Assembly (NCBI GenBank): GCA_028023455.1
Contig: JAQFVV010012403.1
Coordinates: forward strand, 312,001-376,000
Length of the DNA: 64,000 bases
Source of the DNA: Epiperipatus broadwayi
Lineage: Eukaryota > Onychophora > Udeonychophora > Euonychophora > Peripatidae
Direction: 5' to 3'
Shown: positions 35,766 through 47,781 of the stretch, piece by piece
Numbering within the stretch: the stretch's first letter is position 1
Layout of the letters: each line of letters opens with the position of its first letter
The notes under the pieces: generated by a model
What the model was told of the DNA's origin: nothing
Databases searched by the model: none
What the model saw: only the letters and a program-made list of their open reading frames with translations
Position numbers and translations under genes: made by a program

Positions 35766-37670
35766 TTTAATGCTAATGATTTTTAAATAGCATGTAAATA
35801 CCAACTAGTATTAATATAACAAAATCTGGCTATACTTACAAGTTTATTTAAATGTTCTTTATTGTGAATCTAGCTTGTAAATTGTCTTAATAATGTATTC
35901 AGACTTATTTGCTTCAGCAATAGGCTTACATTTAATGCAGTGTAAAATTAATATTTAATATTTATTAATAATGCAAAAACTGGAGTTTGGAAATTTTCAA
36001 TTTCATGATCACATTATTGCAAAATTAACTTAAAAAAACTAATTTATTTTTGTTGATTTTAAAGTTAAAATTATAAATGTATATAAAACAATGTTTATTT
36101 TCTAAGGTTTAATCTAATAAATAAGCAAATGTTAAAACATTTAATGAGTAAACAGGTTTGGGTTTTGAATATGAAAGAATTTATTTAAAGTTAAGTACTT
36201 TCAGTAATATGTAATATCATAATCATAGCATAACAAAAAAGGAGGAAGTTGTCATCCATAAATAATATAAGTTTTGAATACTAAATTGGGTCCAAATGTA
36301 TATTTAAAGGTGAATTTGCATGCTAATGATATGTGAAGAAGCTATGAACACCATTTTTTAGAGAGGAGGTGCTGAAGTCTTTTTTATTAATAGCTAAGAT
36401 ATTTGGTGTTTGACAAAGCTTCCTTTACCATTCTCAGTTTATCATCATGCTCTGAATAACAATAACAACTATGGAAATATCAAAATTATGCACAGACAGC
36501 AACTCATGATCTGTAAATATACAATTCTTTACTGCATTTACCAAGAAATTAAGCAGGCTAAAAACATGAAATAACAACATAGTCCCAATCCCCAGATATT
36601 TTCTCAACTATCTGGTCATTCATTAGGTAGCCATTCAAACTATAAGCTGTCACAACCACAGTAGGCAGTATTAACAATTTACTTAGATATAGTACAACTA
36701 TTTGCATAAAAAACTATTTTCCAGACATTCTGCTCTTGGAATGACCATTAAAATTTAAATTCATTCAATAAAAATAATAATTGATTGCTTTTACTGCTCA
36801 AAAGTTCATAAGAAATTTAAATGCTGAAAATGCTCCAGAATCTGATCTTACCACTATGTTAAACCAGGAAGAACAAATTTATCTAATGATTTAATGAGTA
36901 ACATTTTGATTAATATTTCATAGAATAGCTTAATAATGTGGATTGATATGATTGATGAATATTTTGGGCTTCTATTGCTGTTGTTAGTTCTCATAATTCA
37001 TGGTTGAACCTGATATTTAATGATTCTGGTGCATACATATAGAACAGCATGTAATTTTGCTAGTTCCCTGAAAATTGTATGCATAACTCGATATTGATTT
37101 AGTATGTGTTCACAGCCATTTGATTTCTAAAATTTTGCACTTTAATTTTAGCATTATTTATGTAAATTATGACTTTGTATGAATTAGTCACAATTAAATC
37201 AAGCATAATTGTATGAAATTTGCATTTTAATTTTTTAATTATTGATGTAAATTGCAATTTTATAATGAATGGCCATATTGCAAAAACTTGTAGATTAATC
37301 AATGTTATTTATTGCTTAGATATGTCAGCAGAAATTTTGGGTGTTTTTTAGAGTTCAAAATCGCAGTGAGCACATACTAAATCAGTACCCACATAGGAAC
37401 ATAACTGTGCATATTTGTGTCTTTATTTAATTTTATTTGGGTTTGTGAAATAGCATTCTTACCATTACTATTACAACATTAATAAAAGTTTACTATTTTT
37501 TTAATTTGATCATATCACCATTGATATTTGAAATCTGAAATATTTATAAAGGGATTTAATTTAAATCATTAATAAATTTTTGTTTTAAAAAACAGCAATA
37601 GCATGTTTAGCTTGAAGCTGTATCAATTTAAATATTTGAAATCTTAATTAACCAATCTTTATAAATATAA
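35766..37670. other. AT-rich non-coding DNA, possible tRNA-like relic
   Basis: 36800-36875 (gctccagaatctgatcttac, cactatgttaaac) resembles the weak tRNA-like block at 48.1 kb. Nothing else was identified. Confidence 0.4.
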
Positions 37671-37673
37671 TGA

Positions 37674-37790
37674 GGGTTGGTGGCCAAGAAGTCAGCGTGG
37701 CCACCTTTCAGGCGGGCAGTTCAGGTTTTGCTTGCAGACAGTTGTCGCGGGTTCGCTTCCTGGCTGATGATTTGACATATGGAAAAAATA
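37674..37790 (+). repeat. tRNA-derived SINE
   Basis: Related to the 14.6-kb SINE: ggttggtggccaagaagtca as A-box region, gggttcgcttcctgg as B box, then gatgatttgacatatgg and an A-rich tail. An extra stretch of about 15 nt lies in the anticodon/variable region. Confidence 0.65.
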
Positions 37791-38865
37791 TCTATATAAT
37801 GAAGGGTCTTGTGATGGTTAATGCATCCATATGCTATGTCCATTTTTAGGGTTTGAATCCAGGTCATAAAACATGAAAACAGTCAAGTTCTAATTACATT
37901 TCAGATTTTTTTATCCAGGTACATCCATAAACAATCCAGCAAACAATGCAATATTGTTTGGGAAATGGGTATCTAGGTATTCGTAGCAAAAAATATCTTA
38001 AATTCTCATCATTTGGAAATTTGCAAGCTTGATTAATAAGTGCTAGCTAGCTTCCTTGACTTTCACCTTGATAAGATTATTAGAGACCATCAGAAACTTT
38101 TGAGTTTTTTTCGGTTGACTATTTAAATAAATTTTACACATCACTGTCTACGAAGATAATTAAAAAAATTCCACACGTTCATTATATGTAATTTTATTTT
38201 TCTTCACTGTAATAGACTATTCAAATAAGATTGGTCTAAATTTATATATATTAATTTGAATGTAAAAGACTATCAAATCTATTTTAAACGACCATTAACG
38301 ATAAGTCAACAACAAATTATCTTCTCAAATTTACAACAAGGACGTAAATTGTAAATTAAAAATAGCTGTCTAAACATTTGCTAATGGATCCTATTCAAAC
38401 CAGCTTTATAAGTTCATCAAAAATTAATAATAAAATTCAAGTAATTTTAGTATATATTTCACGACAAGAATAAATATAGAACAATTGTAAAGCAAATTTT
38501 GTCACCTAAAATATTTATTTCTATGCAGAAAGAAATAATTTTTCAAAACATCTAGTTATAAAAATAGAAGTCTATTAAAAACACGGGGAAAAAGTAAGGA
38601 TTGGATTACATCCTATATCTGATTGTCTTTCAACAATTACATATTTATATATGTATACACATACAAACATATAATATAAATAGCAAATTCTAAAAAAATA
38701 ACAGCCATGCAATGATTATATTTAAATTGATCATCATCAGAAATCGTAATAGCGATACCTGTTACCATCCAGTTTATATATAAACTATAAATGAATGTCA
38801 TTTTCTCATATATGTTTAAAACTTGATATTACTAGAGGGGAAAGTTCATAATTTGCAAATAATTA
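37791..38865. other. AT-rich non-coding DNA, nothing identified
   Basis: No recognised feature. Confidence 0.5.
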
Positions 38866-39270
38866 TCAACATCATCATCATCATCATTTTTGCTTATTTG
38901 CAATCAATTATAGGTTGAAAGTCTCTCCATGTTTATTCCCGGTTTTCCAATTCAATGTCTTTTTTTCACATCACACCGTTATGCTTATTTCATCTAACCA
39001 TCTCATATATGGTCATTTTCTATATCTTTTACAATCTCTTGAGATTCAGTTTAATAACGAATCATCTAAAAATATATCTAGTCCAGCTTCTTTTCAGTCG
39101 TTTAATTCTTTCAATGATGCCAATAATAGCTGTTTGTTCTCTTACCTATGATTTTAACAACCACCTACTGTTAAATGTCCTAGTCTCACAGCTATAAGTA
39201 AGAAATAGTAAAATACAGGTCTATTAAAAATCTTCCTTTTCAAATGTACTAACATCTTCACATATCATAT
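38866..39270 (-). pseudogene. RTE-like LINE 3' fragment, old copy
   Basis: The minus strand matches the C-terminal part and tail of the RTE-like family (counterparts at 42.8 and 48.5 kb), ending in a (ATG/CAT)n tail at 38868-38887. Divergence and indels are much greater than in the other copies. The open frames visible on the plus strand are antisense artefacts of this repeat. Confidence 0.65.
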
Positions 39271-39562
39271 TTGGGTGATTAGTTAGATCAAAATTCTTTT
39301 TAATAGATTTGATAGCACCATGCTGATTTATTTCTTGTTTTCATATATTTATTTTTGCCAAGGAAAAATTATTTGAAATATTTATAAATCATATTTTATT
39401 GTTTGGATGATTTTATATATTTCTGTTTGGGGTAATGCACTTGGTAATATAATTTTACATTTAATTACAAAAGTAGTGTTTGTTTTGTAGGTATTTACAT
39501 CTCTGGAACATCCAATGAGGTTATATTTTAACAAAATACATTTAACATGTAGTTGTTGTTGT

Positions 39563-39655
39563 TTTCATATGTCAAATGCATTGACCGGAAAGTGAACCCG
39601 GGCCAGCTGTTTGGAAATCAGCTATGCTAACAACTAGGCCAAATGCTTGACTAGT
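39563..39655 (-). repeat. tRNA-derived SINE, class I-like head
   Basis: Minus strand 39646-39578 reads GCATTTGGCC, TAGTTGTTAGCATAGC, an anticodon-like hairpin with AGCTG and CAGCT, and a B box GGGTTCACTTTCC. Its ends, GCATTTGG and TCAATGC, still partly pair. The head lacks the long variable region of the other SINE copies. Tail sequence tttgacatatg follows. Confidence 0.65.
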
Positions 39656-40209
39656 GTTTTTGTTTATCATTTTTGAATGTAAAGAGGATCAACCGATTAG
39701 GAATATATTTATAAGTTAAATACTAATTTATTAAGAAATATTGAGAGGGTAGCTGGACTGGCTATGAACCAATTTCTCTAGAAATCTATAAAAACTATTT
39801 AAACCTGAATATATATATACAAAACATTAATAATTAAAAAAGGAGGTATTACTTGAAAATCATAAGATAGGTTTAGTTCTTTTAAATATTTAGATAGTTA
39901 TTTATATAGTGATTGAAATAATGGAAAACATGATGCAATAAAAACTACAATAGCCAAATAGACTTTTTATATCAGCGGTTAAGACAAAGCACGTTTAGAG
40001 TTTGAAAAATGTTTAACTTGTAGCGAAACCAAGTTTGTATTCCACATTTTTATCATGTCAGGAGTATGTGATCATCATTAAATCAAAAGATTATAATATA
40101 CTTTGATATATGCATGTAAATGCAATTTGAATTTTTAAAAACTAAAGGCAATAAAAATGATTTTCTTCAAATAAAAAGACCCTAAATGTATATAAAAGAG
40201 CATTTTATT

Positions 40210-40395
40210 ATCTTTCTAATCTAGCACCATCTAGAGGATGGTTGCTGGATGATAGTGCAACTTAATAGCTATTCTTAAAAAAAGTTTTTAGCCATTGCCT
40301 TTATCAATTAGGACTTGGGATTCAAAGTTGAAATCGCCTGGCAACTATTTATAAATTATGCTTCTAATAGATGGCGCTAGATTAGAAAGTGAAAT
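40210..40395. repeat. Short foldback with hammerhead relic
   Basis: Terminal inverted repeats ctttctaatctagcaccatc (40213) and its diverged complement (to 40391) bound the element. On the minus strand TTGATAAAGGCAATGGCTAAAAAC preserves the order of a family A-like hammerhead with substitutions at C3, G8 and G12. It is inactive, but shows that yet another end sequence is associated with the same core. Confidence 0.55.
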
Positions 40396-41039
40396 GCTGT
40401 TGTCAACATAGAATCATATGATAGATGTATACATACATCATACGCTCAATTCTTAAAATTAAACCTTTTTAAGGACTTGTATGTGGAGCACCAAACGTAT
40501 TGCAGTATATATATATACAGTTATTTTAACATAAATAAATAAAAGAATTAATTCACTGGAGTAATTTGTTGTAATGCAACATTGAATGTCACAATGATAA
40601 AAAAAAATGAGCAGGATGAAATGATATAAAACAAGTAATGTTTCTAAATGAAAAAAATAAAAACCTGTTACTAATTTGTGAATTGTAACTTCACTTTAAA
40701 ACCTCCTAACATCAACTACGACCGTTAATGAAGAATGCCATTACTGAATCAATATTAACATTTGCATAATTTTTAATACATTTGATTCATCTTCTTGGTA
40801 AAACTGTCATTAACATTAATGTTACATTACACTTCGGAGAGGTTTGATAAATATTTAAACTAATGCTTTATAAATGCTTGTTTAGTTTTATAGAATTTTT
40901 AATTATTATGGAAAGAAAAATTTTTTCTCCAAAAATTTAGCTTTTAAAGAATTTTTACTATTACTTCTAAAATAGTTTTAAAATCTGGCAAACATCTGTT
41001 ATCTAAGTTAAAAGTTACACACATATATATATATATATG

Positions 41040-42115
41040 TAAATGGATATAAAAATAAATAGTTAATAAATTGGTTGGTGGATAGATAGGTAGAAAAATT
41101 ATTAGGCAGATATATATATAGGAATATAGATCGAAAGTAAATACATAGGCAGTACGGTAAGAAAGTAGATAGATAAGTCGATAAAGACAAATAGATAAAA
41201 TAAAAAAGTGGGAAACTAGCTAGGTAGATAGGTTGATGAATGATTTAATTAATAGGTAGATAAAATAGTTAAATAGATAGGCAGGCAGATAGCCAGGTTA
41301 CTTAGTAGATAATAGATAAATAGATGGATAATGGATAGATGGCAGACCAAATATATATTTAGGTAGATAATTAGGTAAATAGCGAAGTAGTTAGGTAGAT
41401 AGATAAATAGAAAAATAGATAGATATACATAGATGAGTATAAAATGAGTGTGCAGGTAAATAAATAAGTAGATATGTAAATATGTACGCAATAGCTAAGT
41501 AAGTAGTTAGTTCAATAGATATGTAAATTGAAAATTCGGTAGTTAGACAAGCATGTAGGTAGATAGGTAGATTAAAAAAAATGAATAAAAATAGATGTCA
41601 TACATGGATAGATGCACAGACGTATTGACTAGAAGATAAATAAATAAACAAATAGTTAGGTAGATAGATGTGTAAGTAGATAAGTAATTTAAATTTCCAT
41701 ATGTTTTTAAATGTCATAGCATTGGCCGGGATGTGAACCCGCAACCAGGGCAATTGCCTGCAAGTGCAAGGCAGTCGCGCTGACCTCTCGACCACCAATG
41801 CAAGACAATATGTTTTTTAGTGTGCAAAATGAAGTGGTTTCTTTCTTCTTTATACCCTAAAACTGAGTAGGCTTTCAGTAAAGCTTACCATGATCATAGC
41901 TCTCTTGTTGATTAAGGTAGATAAGTAAGTAACTATGTTACATGAGTTAGTGAGCATATAAATAGGTAATTAGGAAGGTAATTAAATAGGCAGAGAGTCA
42001 TAGATAGGCAGACAGGCAAGCAGATAAAGAGATAATTAAGTAGATAAATCGATGGATAAATGGATGGACAGTTGACAGAGGAAAAAATAGATTTTAGATA
42101 AATATGCAGATAGTT
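41040..42115. repeat. Diverged GATA/GGTA array interrupted by a SINE
   Basis: Units like tagataggtaga run from 41050 to 41690 and 41917 to 42115 with heavy mutation, in contrast to the perfect GATA run at 13.7 kb. The SINE insertion at 41688-41916 splits the array and carries target duplications from it. YLxIYL-rich frames on the minus strand are artefacts. Confidence 0.8.
41676..41928 (-). mobile_element. tRNA-derived SINE with perfect acceptor stem and 12-bp TSD
   Basis: The tRNA-like head occupies 41801-41719 on the minus strand. Its ends GCATTGG and CCAATGC form a perfect 7-bp acceptor stem, tggtcgagagg is the A box, ggttcacatccc the B box, and a long variable region separates them, as in Leu/Ser-type tRNAs. 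About 115 nt precede the head and about 30 nt of A-rich tail follow. The 229-bp element 41688-41916 is flanked by gtagataagtaa at 41676-41687 and 41917-41928. Mobilisation by one of the LINEs here is likely but unproven. Confidence 0.75.
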
Positions 42116-42119
42116 AGAT

Positions 42120-42740
42120 GGCTATTTTTTTTTTATTTCAATTTTTTTTTTTAATCATTATTTAATTCCCTTGTCTTTAAACCAAACAAATTTTCTTTGT
42201 AGTTCTTATAAATCTATCTCTACTCTCAATAGTTTTATCTATTTCATATCTCAACTTAATATTAAAATTATTATTATAAAATTCAATCAATTCATTATCT
42301 AATATCTAATCTAATGAATTTTTGCTCTCTTATTTATCTTTTTACAATTTATCATCTTTACTATAATATCTTGTAAATGATCCTTAAATAATTTACTTTA
42401 TCACTTATCCCATTATTAATTATACTTATTTTCTTTATCCAATAATTGTAAATTATTTTCTGCAATATCTCCTAATAATTTATCAATAGCAATTTTTTCC
42501 TTGTCTTCATTGTTATTCTTTTAAAAGATAATCTTTATTCTATTGGTTAAATTTTAATCTGAATCTATATCAATTCCAAGATGAGAGCAAATACTTAATT
42601 CTATTTCTATACTTGTTTTAAGTCAACATAATTTATTTTATTATTGTATTTGTAAATTATTTTGGTGTGATTACTAAACTATGTGTTCATTAGTATTATA
42701 TTACTTTCTCCACAAAATTTTTAAATATTTTGCATCTCTA
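42120..42740 (-). pseudogene. Possible decayed LINE linker region
   Basis: The minus strand contains many Lys/Asn/Ile-rich open stretches. One reads NLTNRIKIIF, then in a shifted frame KIAIDKLLGDIAENN near 42490, which resembles the region between endonuclease and RT in RTE-like LINEs. The match is by composition and order only and could be chance in AT-rich DNA. Confidence 0.25.
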
Positions 42741-42804
42741 ATTTTTGACCCCAATTCATAAAAAAGCACCTGTTCTATATTTTATACCAGTATTTTCATT
42801 TTCC

Positions 42805-43668
42805 ATTCCTTATATATATCATCATCATTATCAACTATTATCAATCCACTGCAGGATGAAGGTCTCTCCAAGTTTAATCCATCTTCTTCGATCTTTAGCT
42901 TCTTTTCTCCACATCACCCCTGCACACTTTCTTATTTCATCCATCTCACATGTGGTCTCTTTCTGGGTCTTTTACAATCTTTTGGAATCCAGTTTAAAAT
43001 TTCAATTGTCCATCTATTATCATCTCTTTTAGCAATAGGTCCAGCCCAACTCCACTTCAATCTTTTAATTTTTTCAATGAGGTCAGTAACACCTGTTTGT
43101 TCTCTTACTCATACATTGCATTTTCGATCTCTTCTTGTTACTCCCAACATACATCTCTCCATACTTTTTTGAGTGGCCTGAAGTCTCTGTATTGCTTTTC
43201 TGTTAAGTGTCCAAGTCTCAGATCCATAAGTAAGAACTGGTAAAACACATTTGTTAAAAACCTTCCTTTTCAAACACATAGGCATATTTCCTTTTAGTAT
43301 CAAGTTATTTCTACCAAAAGCACTCCAACCAAGTTTAATTCTATGATTAATTTCTTCCATTATGTTTCCATCTGTATTAATAATTTGACCAAGGTATTTG
43401 TAACTTTTAACTTCTTCTAATTCATCATAATCAATCTTTATTTTCATATTTTGTGCAAATCGATTAAACATTACTTTAGTCTTTTTAACATTTATCTTTA
43501 GTCCTACTTTCCTACTTTCATCTGATAATTTCTGCAACATATCCTGCAGCTCTGAAGCATTATTTGCAAAAACAACTACATCATCTGCGAAATCTAAATG
43601 ACTTAAATAATCTCCATTTACTTTCACTTCTTTAGTTTCCCATTTTAATCCACTAAATACTTCTATAT
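42805..43668 (-). pseudogene. RTE-like LINE, RT palm to 3' end
   Basis: The best preserved copy of the RTE-like family in the window. On the minus strand from 43668: VFSGLKWETKEVKVNGDY, catalytic FADDVVVFANNA (about 43600-43565, both aspartates present), KINVKKTKVMFN, YKYLGQIINTDGN, the ETWTLNRKAIQRLQ region, and CMLGVTRRDR, with a stop near 43109 after a frameshift. The C-terminal domain continues to 42845, and the ATG/CAT tail lies at 42815-42830. It is 5'-truncated where it meets the TA-rich border of the PLE pair at 43.68 kb. Confidence 0.85.
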
Positions 43669-43848
43669 ATATATATAATAAAAAAAACATATTTTGTGGG
43701 TTCATTCGTGTTAAAATATTTTAAATACTGACATTTCGACTTGGTAACACAAGTCATCCACTGAGTAATAAAAAGTAGAAAGACAATTGTAGAGGCACTA
43801 CAATCACTGATTTGAAAAAACGTTAAAGTTCCACCAATAGCAAAAATG

Positions 43849-44388
43849 TTAAGAATATTTTTTAAAAAAATCGTTCCAAGTAGGAGGAAGCTTGCTTGTA
43901 TCATCTCATTTATTGATACAATCTGGCCTTTTAAGTATCTCAATGGCTTTTCTAATTTTGCACTGGCATAGATTATCACATCTGGATATGATCCTGGTAC
44001 TAGAAAAATTAATTTTATGACCTGAATCCATAGTATGGAGTGAGAGTGCTGATGATGATGAATGTTGTTTAACTGCATTAGCATGCTCATCTCTCCTAAC
44101 ACTGATGTGATGATTACTCATACCTATGTAAGAAGCCTTACAATTTTCACATGAGATTTGATAAACACCATGAGATTCAACAGGGATTGAATCCTTAGGC
44201 TTGTTTATTATATTGCTGATCTTTTGATGAGTAGAAAATGCTGTATTTATATTATAGCATTTTAATATACTTCCAATACTGTCTGTAGTTCCTTTTACAT
44301 ATGGAACACAAATCCTAATAGCTGATTTATCATCTTTTTGTTTCCTATTTTGTCCATTTTGTACATTTCCATTCTCATCATCACCCAA
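43849..44388 (-). pseudogene. PLE GIY-YIG endonuclease, minus-strand copy
   Basis: The open frame from 44388 runs 160 codons to 43906 and, after a frame change, to the true stop at 43849-43851 (KYS before the stop). It begins upstream of the domain with a basic linker (NRKQKDDKSAIRICVPYVKGT). The GIY-YIG fold follows at residues about 70-130: GVYQISCENC, then KASYIGMS, RRDEH, and the LHTMDSGHKINF histidines that complete the PLE-type CCHH set. The catalytic tyrosines, the arginine and the zinc ligands are all present. RT is absent, so it is a 5'-truncated fragment. This is one of the cleanest coding stretches in the window. Confidence 0.85.
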
Positions 44389-44399
44389 CTCAAATCATT

Positions 44400-45048
44400 T
44401 CTGTAGCCAAAACTTTTTTAAATAGAGCAATTAACCTTTCAGATAAGTCACATCTGAAAGAAGAAATAAATCATATTAATAGTGTTTTATTAGCAAATAG
44501 TTACAATTATAAATTTATTTAAAAAGCCTTATTTCAAGCCCAAAATGGAAAAAATAGGAAACAAAAAGATGATAAATCAGCTATTAGGATTTGTGTTCCA
44601 TATGTAAAAGGAACTACAGACAGTATTGGACGTATGTTAAAATGCTATAATATAAATACAGCATTTTCTACTTATCAAAAGATCAGCAATATAATAAACA
44701 AGCCTAAGGATTCAATCCCTCTTGAATCTCATGGTGTTTATCAAATCTCATGTGAAAATTGTAAGGCTTCTTACATAGGTATGAGTAATCGTTGCATCAG
44801 TGTTAGGAGAGATGAGCATGCTAATGCAGTTAAACAACATTCATCATCATCAGCACTCTCACTTCATACTATGGATTTAGGTCATAAAATTAATTTTTCT
44901 AGTACCAGGATCATATCCAGATGTGATAATCTCTACCAGTGCTAGAGAAGCCATTGAGATACTTAAAAGGCCAGATTGTATCAATAAGCGAGATGATACA
45001 TGCAAACTTCCTCCTATTTGGAAAGATTTTTTTAAAAAACATTCTTAA
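44400..45048 (+). pseudogene. PLE RT-endonuclease linker and GIY-YIG, plus-strand copy
   Basis: The plus strand begins slightly further upstream in the protein than its mirror copy: RAINLSDKSHLKEEINHIN (44421-44477) is the post-RT linker, followed by a TAA at 44517. The frame then runs through VPYVKGT, GVYQISCENC, KASYIGMS, RRDEH and LHTMDLGHKINF. A frameshift near 44935 separates the last part (AIEILKRPDCINKRDD...KKHS, stop 45046-45048). Differences from the minus-strand copy are few, so the pair is recent or arose together. Confidence 0.85.
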
Positions 45049-45239
45049 TTTAACATTTTTGCTATTGGTGGAACTTTAACGTTTTTTTCAAATCAGTGAT
45101 TGTAGCGCCTCTACAACCGTCTTTCTACTTTTTATCACTCAGTGGATGACTTGTGATACCAAGTTGAAACGTCAGTATTTAAAATATCTTAACACGGATG
45201 AACCCGCAAAATATGTCTTTTATATATGCAACCCGTGTA

Positions 45240-46455
45240 AATCTTCGTATCAACATATATATATATATGCTAGACTAATGCAAAAAAGAGAAATTATGGT
45301 TATTATATGAAATTGAACAATAAAATGTAATAAAGATATTGAATCATATTCCTGTTATATGTAAATCATCAATAATAATCAGTGAAAAAATATATTCATA
45401 CAACAACCAAGTTTGAAAACATTACTATGGTTGTTCTATGAATAGATATATATTATCGACATTACATATATGATAAATTGCGTTATATTTGTAAGCTTGT
45501 TAAAATTGTTAGAAATATCATGTACTCCCCTAAGTTAAAATTAAAGTATTAGTTAATAGCTTAATAATGTATTTAAAATTGGGATATGTTAACTACGTTT
45601 AAAATGTAATAAAATTGTTTATCCCTGTTTCTGTTAAATAATGGATATTCATTATCTTTTTTTTAAATATAGTATATATAATTTAAGAGTTTTTAACACT
45701 GTAATCATTTATCTTTATACCATTTTTACCTATTTTCAAATAGATTAATCTCAGCACAAATTCTCTTTTCTGACTCCATAGTTACCACTTTTCCACTATG
45801 GCATCAAGAGATTTGACAAGTCAGACACACTATTTTACAAAAGACGACTTTAAATTTCCAAAATAACTTTTTTCTAAGTAAATTACATTTGTACTACATA
45901 GCATTTATTTTGCTTCATATTTACTGTTTTTGCTAAAAATGTTTTATTATACGTATAGATTATTTTTTTCTGTTAAAGAAATACCAAATTTTTGGCTTTA
46001 TTTTCATTACCCAAAAATATATTAAATGTATAATAGTGCAAAATATTGCAGCATTAAATGAAACGAACTTTAAAATAATTTTTATACTACTTCCTCTTTT
46101 AGGTGTCTTAAATTTGAATAGTGTAAATAATATTAATTTATGCCAGATTAAAATAAAAACATATAGCTTTGGCTACATTTCCGATGAAAACTTTCAAATC
46201 AGATCTGACTTCTGCCTAGACAAGTTTATCCACTTGAAGCCCCCCCCCCCACCCCTATCCTTTCAAAAAATTACCATCAACTTTTTAAGAATAATTTTGA
46301 TTGTGATTCAATGTCTTCACAATTTCTTCATTGTAGAATTTAATATTATATTCTATTGTTTGTTTTGCACTTTTTTAAAACAATTTTTATTTTGTTCTAT
46401 TTTAATTAAACGTGCAGCCTTTGCAAAACATCTGCTTACATTTTCACATTAAAGA
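45240..46455. other. AT-rich non-coding DNA with a C run
   Basis: There is a poly-C tract at about 46241-46250. The 138-codon frame across it (46036-46452) is hydrophobic, has a Pro run made by the C tract and no domain, so I reject it as a gene. Confidence 0.5.
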
Positions 46456-46462
46456 TTAAGCA

Positions 46463-46506
46463 TATTTCTGATGAAGGCTGCTAGTTCAGTTGAAACTGCT
46501 AAAATA
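46463..46506 (+). ncRNA. Hammerhead-like motif outside the named families
   Basis: TATTT, CTGATGA, a 17-nt stem-loop II (GGCTG pairs with CAGTT, with a bulged A), GAAAC, TGC, TA, AAATA. The core boxes are exact and the 5-bp stem I (TATTT with AAATA) is perfect. Stem III is a single A-U pair and stem II is irregular. A second degraded copy (CTGTTGAAGGTTGCAG) follows at 46527-46542. It is plausible as another PLE-derived relic. Confidence 0.4.
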
Positions 46507-46544
46507 AAATAACAGATTATCATATTACTGTTGAAGGTTGCAGA

Positions 46545-47300
46545 TTCTATATATTATATAAACCTTCAATACCATTTTGTAAACACAGCTAATTTAAACA
46601 AAACTCTGATTCTTAAAGTTTAATACTGTGGCCCTCACTGAGAACTGTATCCTAGGTGGCTGTCTAATTGGCCTATTAGTAGCATTTTCTTACATTAAAT
46701 CACTTATTGATATAATTGCACTTCAATCTTAATAAAAATTCCGTTTTAAACTTCTTCTACAATCTGTTTTAATGAAGTAATTTTTGCTGACTGATTTTAA
46801 ATATGCTTTTGGTGGGTCTGTAATCCTAACAAAAAGAAACTACAATCACACAATATCAAATTAAAATTGTGTGACAAAAGTAACTGAGTAGAAGGCTTAA
46901 TTAAGTAAAATGTGACCAGAATTAATAAATACTTCATTAAACAATTGTTGACAAAGAACTAATAAAAATTATTCTTAGTCATATAAACATTATATATATA
47001 TATATTGTAATATTATTCATAAATAAATAAATATAAAGTTTAATTAGATGCAGTCTAAATTAAATGAAGAAATGCAAAGCTATGAATGTCAAATTACACT
47101 GGCGACCAAAGAAAAACATAAATGAATAAAGAAAATTAATTTTGTTTACCAGTTAGCAAAATTTATTTTATGGTATTATTTTTGTTGAATACACCATTTG
47201 TGTGTGTATATATATTTGTAATTTTCAGCCTTGATTAATTAACCAACCAAATTATTCAGCACCTTTATATTTACAAGAATATTATGTCATTAAAAAATAA
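46545..47300. other. AT-rich non-coding DNA, nothing identified
   Basis: There is a (TA)n tract at 46991-47004. No gene was seen. Confidence 0.5.
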
Positions 47301-47485
47301 TCAGCAATTAGTCATTTAAACCACTAAACATCACATGATCACCATCCCTTATGCTAGCACATAACTGATATTAAACAGGAAAAACTCTCCAAACAGTAGT
47401 GCCACCCTGTGCCAACCAGAGTAATCAATGGATGCCAGAAGGCTTAGTGCATAAAATCACCATCTAGTGCATATTCATCCAATAT

Positions 47486-47525
47486 CCCCAGACTAGTTTT
47501 TGGCTTGTGGCCTTCGTCAGTGAGA
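47486..47525 (-). ncRNA. Hammerhead relic, family A (A5 left arm)
   Basis: CTGACGA is an allowed variant of the first box, but the GAAAC box is AAAAC (G12 lost). Stems I and II and the GTC site are intact. Predicted inactive. Confidence 0.6.
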
Positions 47526-47781
47526 AGCCTTGGATCTGAGAGCACTGCACCTAATAGGATAGTGATGGTTATGGTTGTTAAAGAACCAAAGATACCAAAA
47601 TGTATGGGTGCTGAACTGAGTTCAGACCCATATGACTATATAAGCTATTGAGTTAGATTAAAAATATTATTGTTTTCAATTTCATTCTCATAGTTTTGTA
47701 GTTAAGTAGAGATAAAAGATGGCTTCCAGAGGGTTGCATTGGATCCTAAAATCTTGGTGCAGTGCTCTCAGATCCAAGGTT

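Larger units (their letters stand above)
43686..45235. mobile_element. Head-to-head pair of Penelope-like element 3' ends
   Basis: Two copies of the same PLE 3' portion face away from each other: one on the minus strand (about 44395 to 43686) and one on the plus strand (about 44400 to 45235). Matching sequence extends from the endonuclease region through the stop codon and the 3' non-coding end (tatttaaaatat, gggttcat...). Inverted and tandem partial copies are a known habit of PLEs. The 3' non-coding part holds a hammerhead-like hairpin plus GAAA and TGTC or CGTC on each arm. Confidence 0.8.

Noticed and set aside
38915-39197. Two plus-strand frames (78 and 80 codons)
   Set aside because: They are antisense to an old RTE-like LINE 3' end.
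41008-41491. YLPNYL-type proteins on the minus strand
   Set aside because: Frames through the diverged GATA-like array.
41719-41801. Functional tRNA gene
   Set aside because: Despite a perfect acceptor stem, it is one of several diverged copies with a shared A-rich tail and TSDs, so it is a SINE head; the anticodon arm is ambiguous.
46036-46452. 138-codon open frame
   Set aside because: Hydrophobic, AT-driven codons, a proline run created by a poly-C tract, no domain and no Kozak or splice context.
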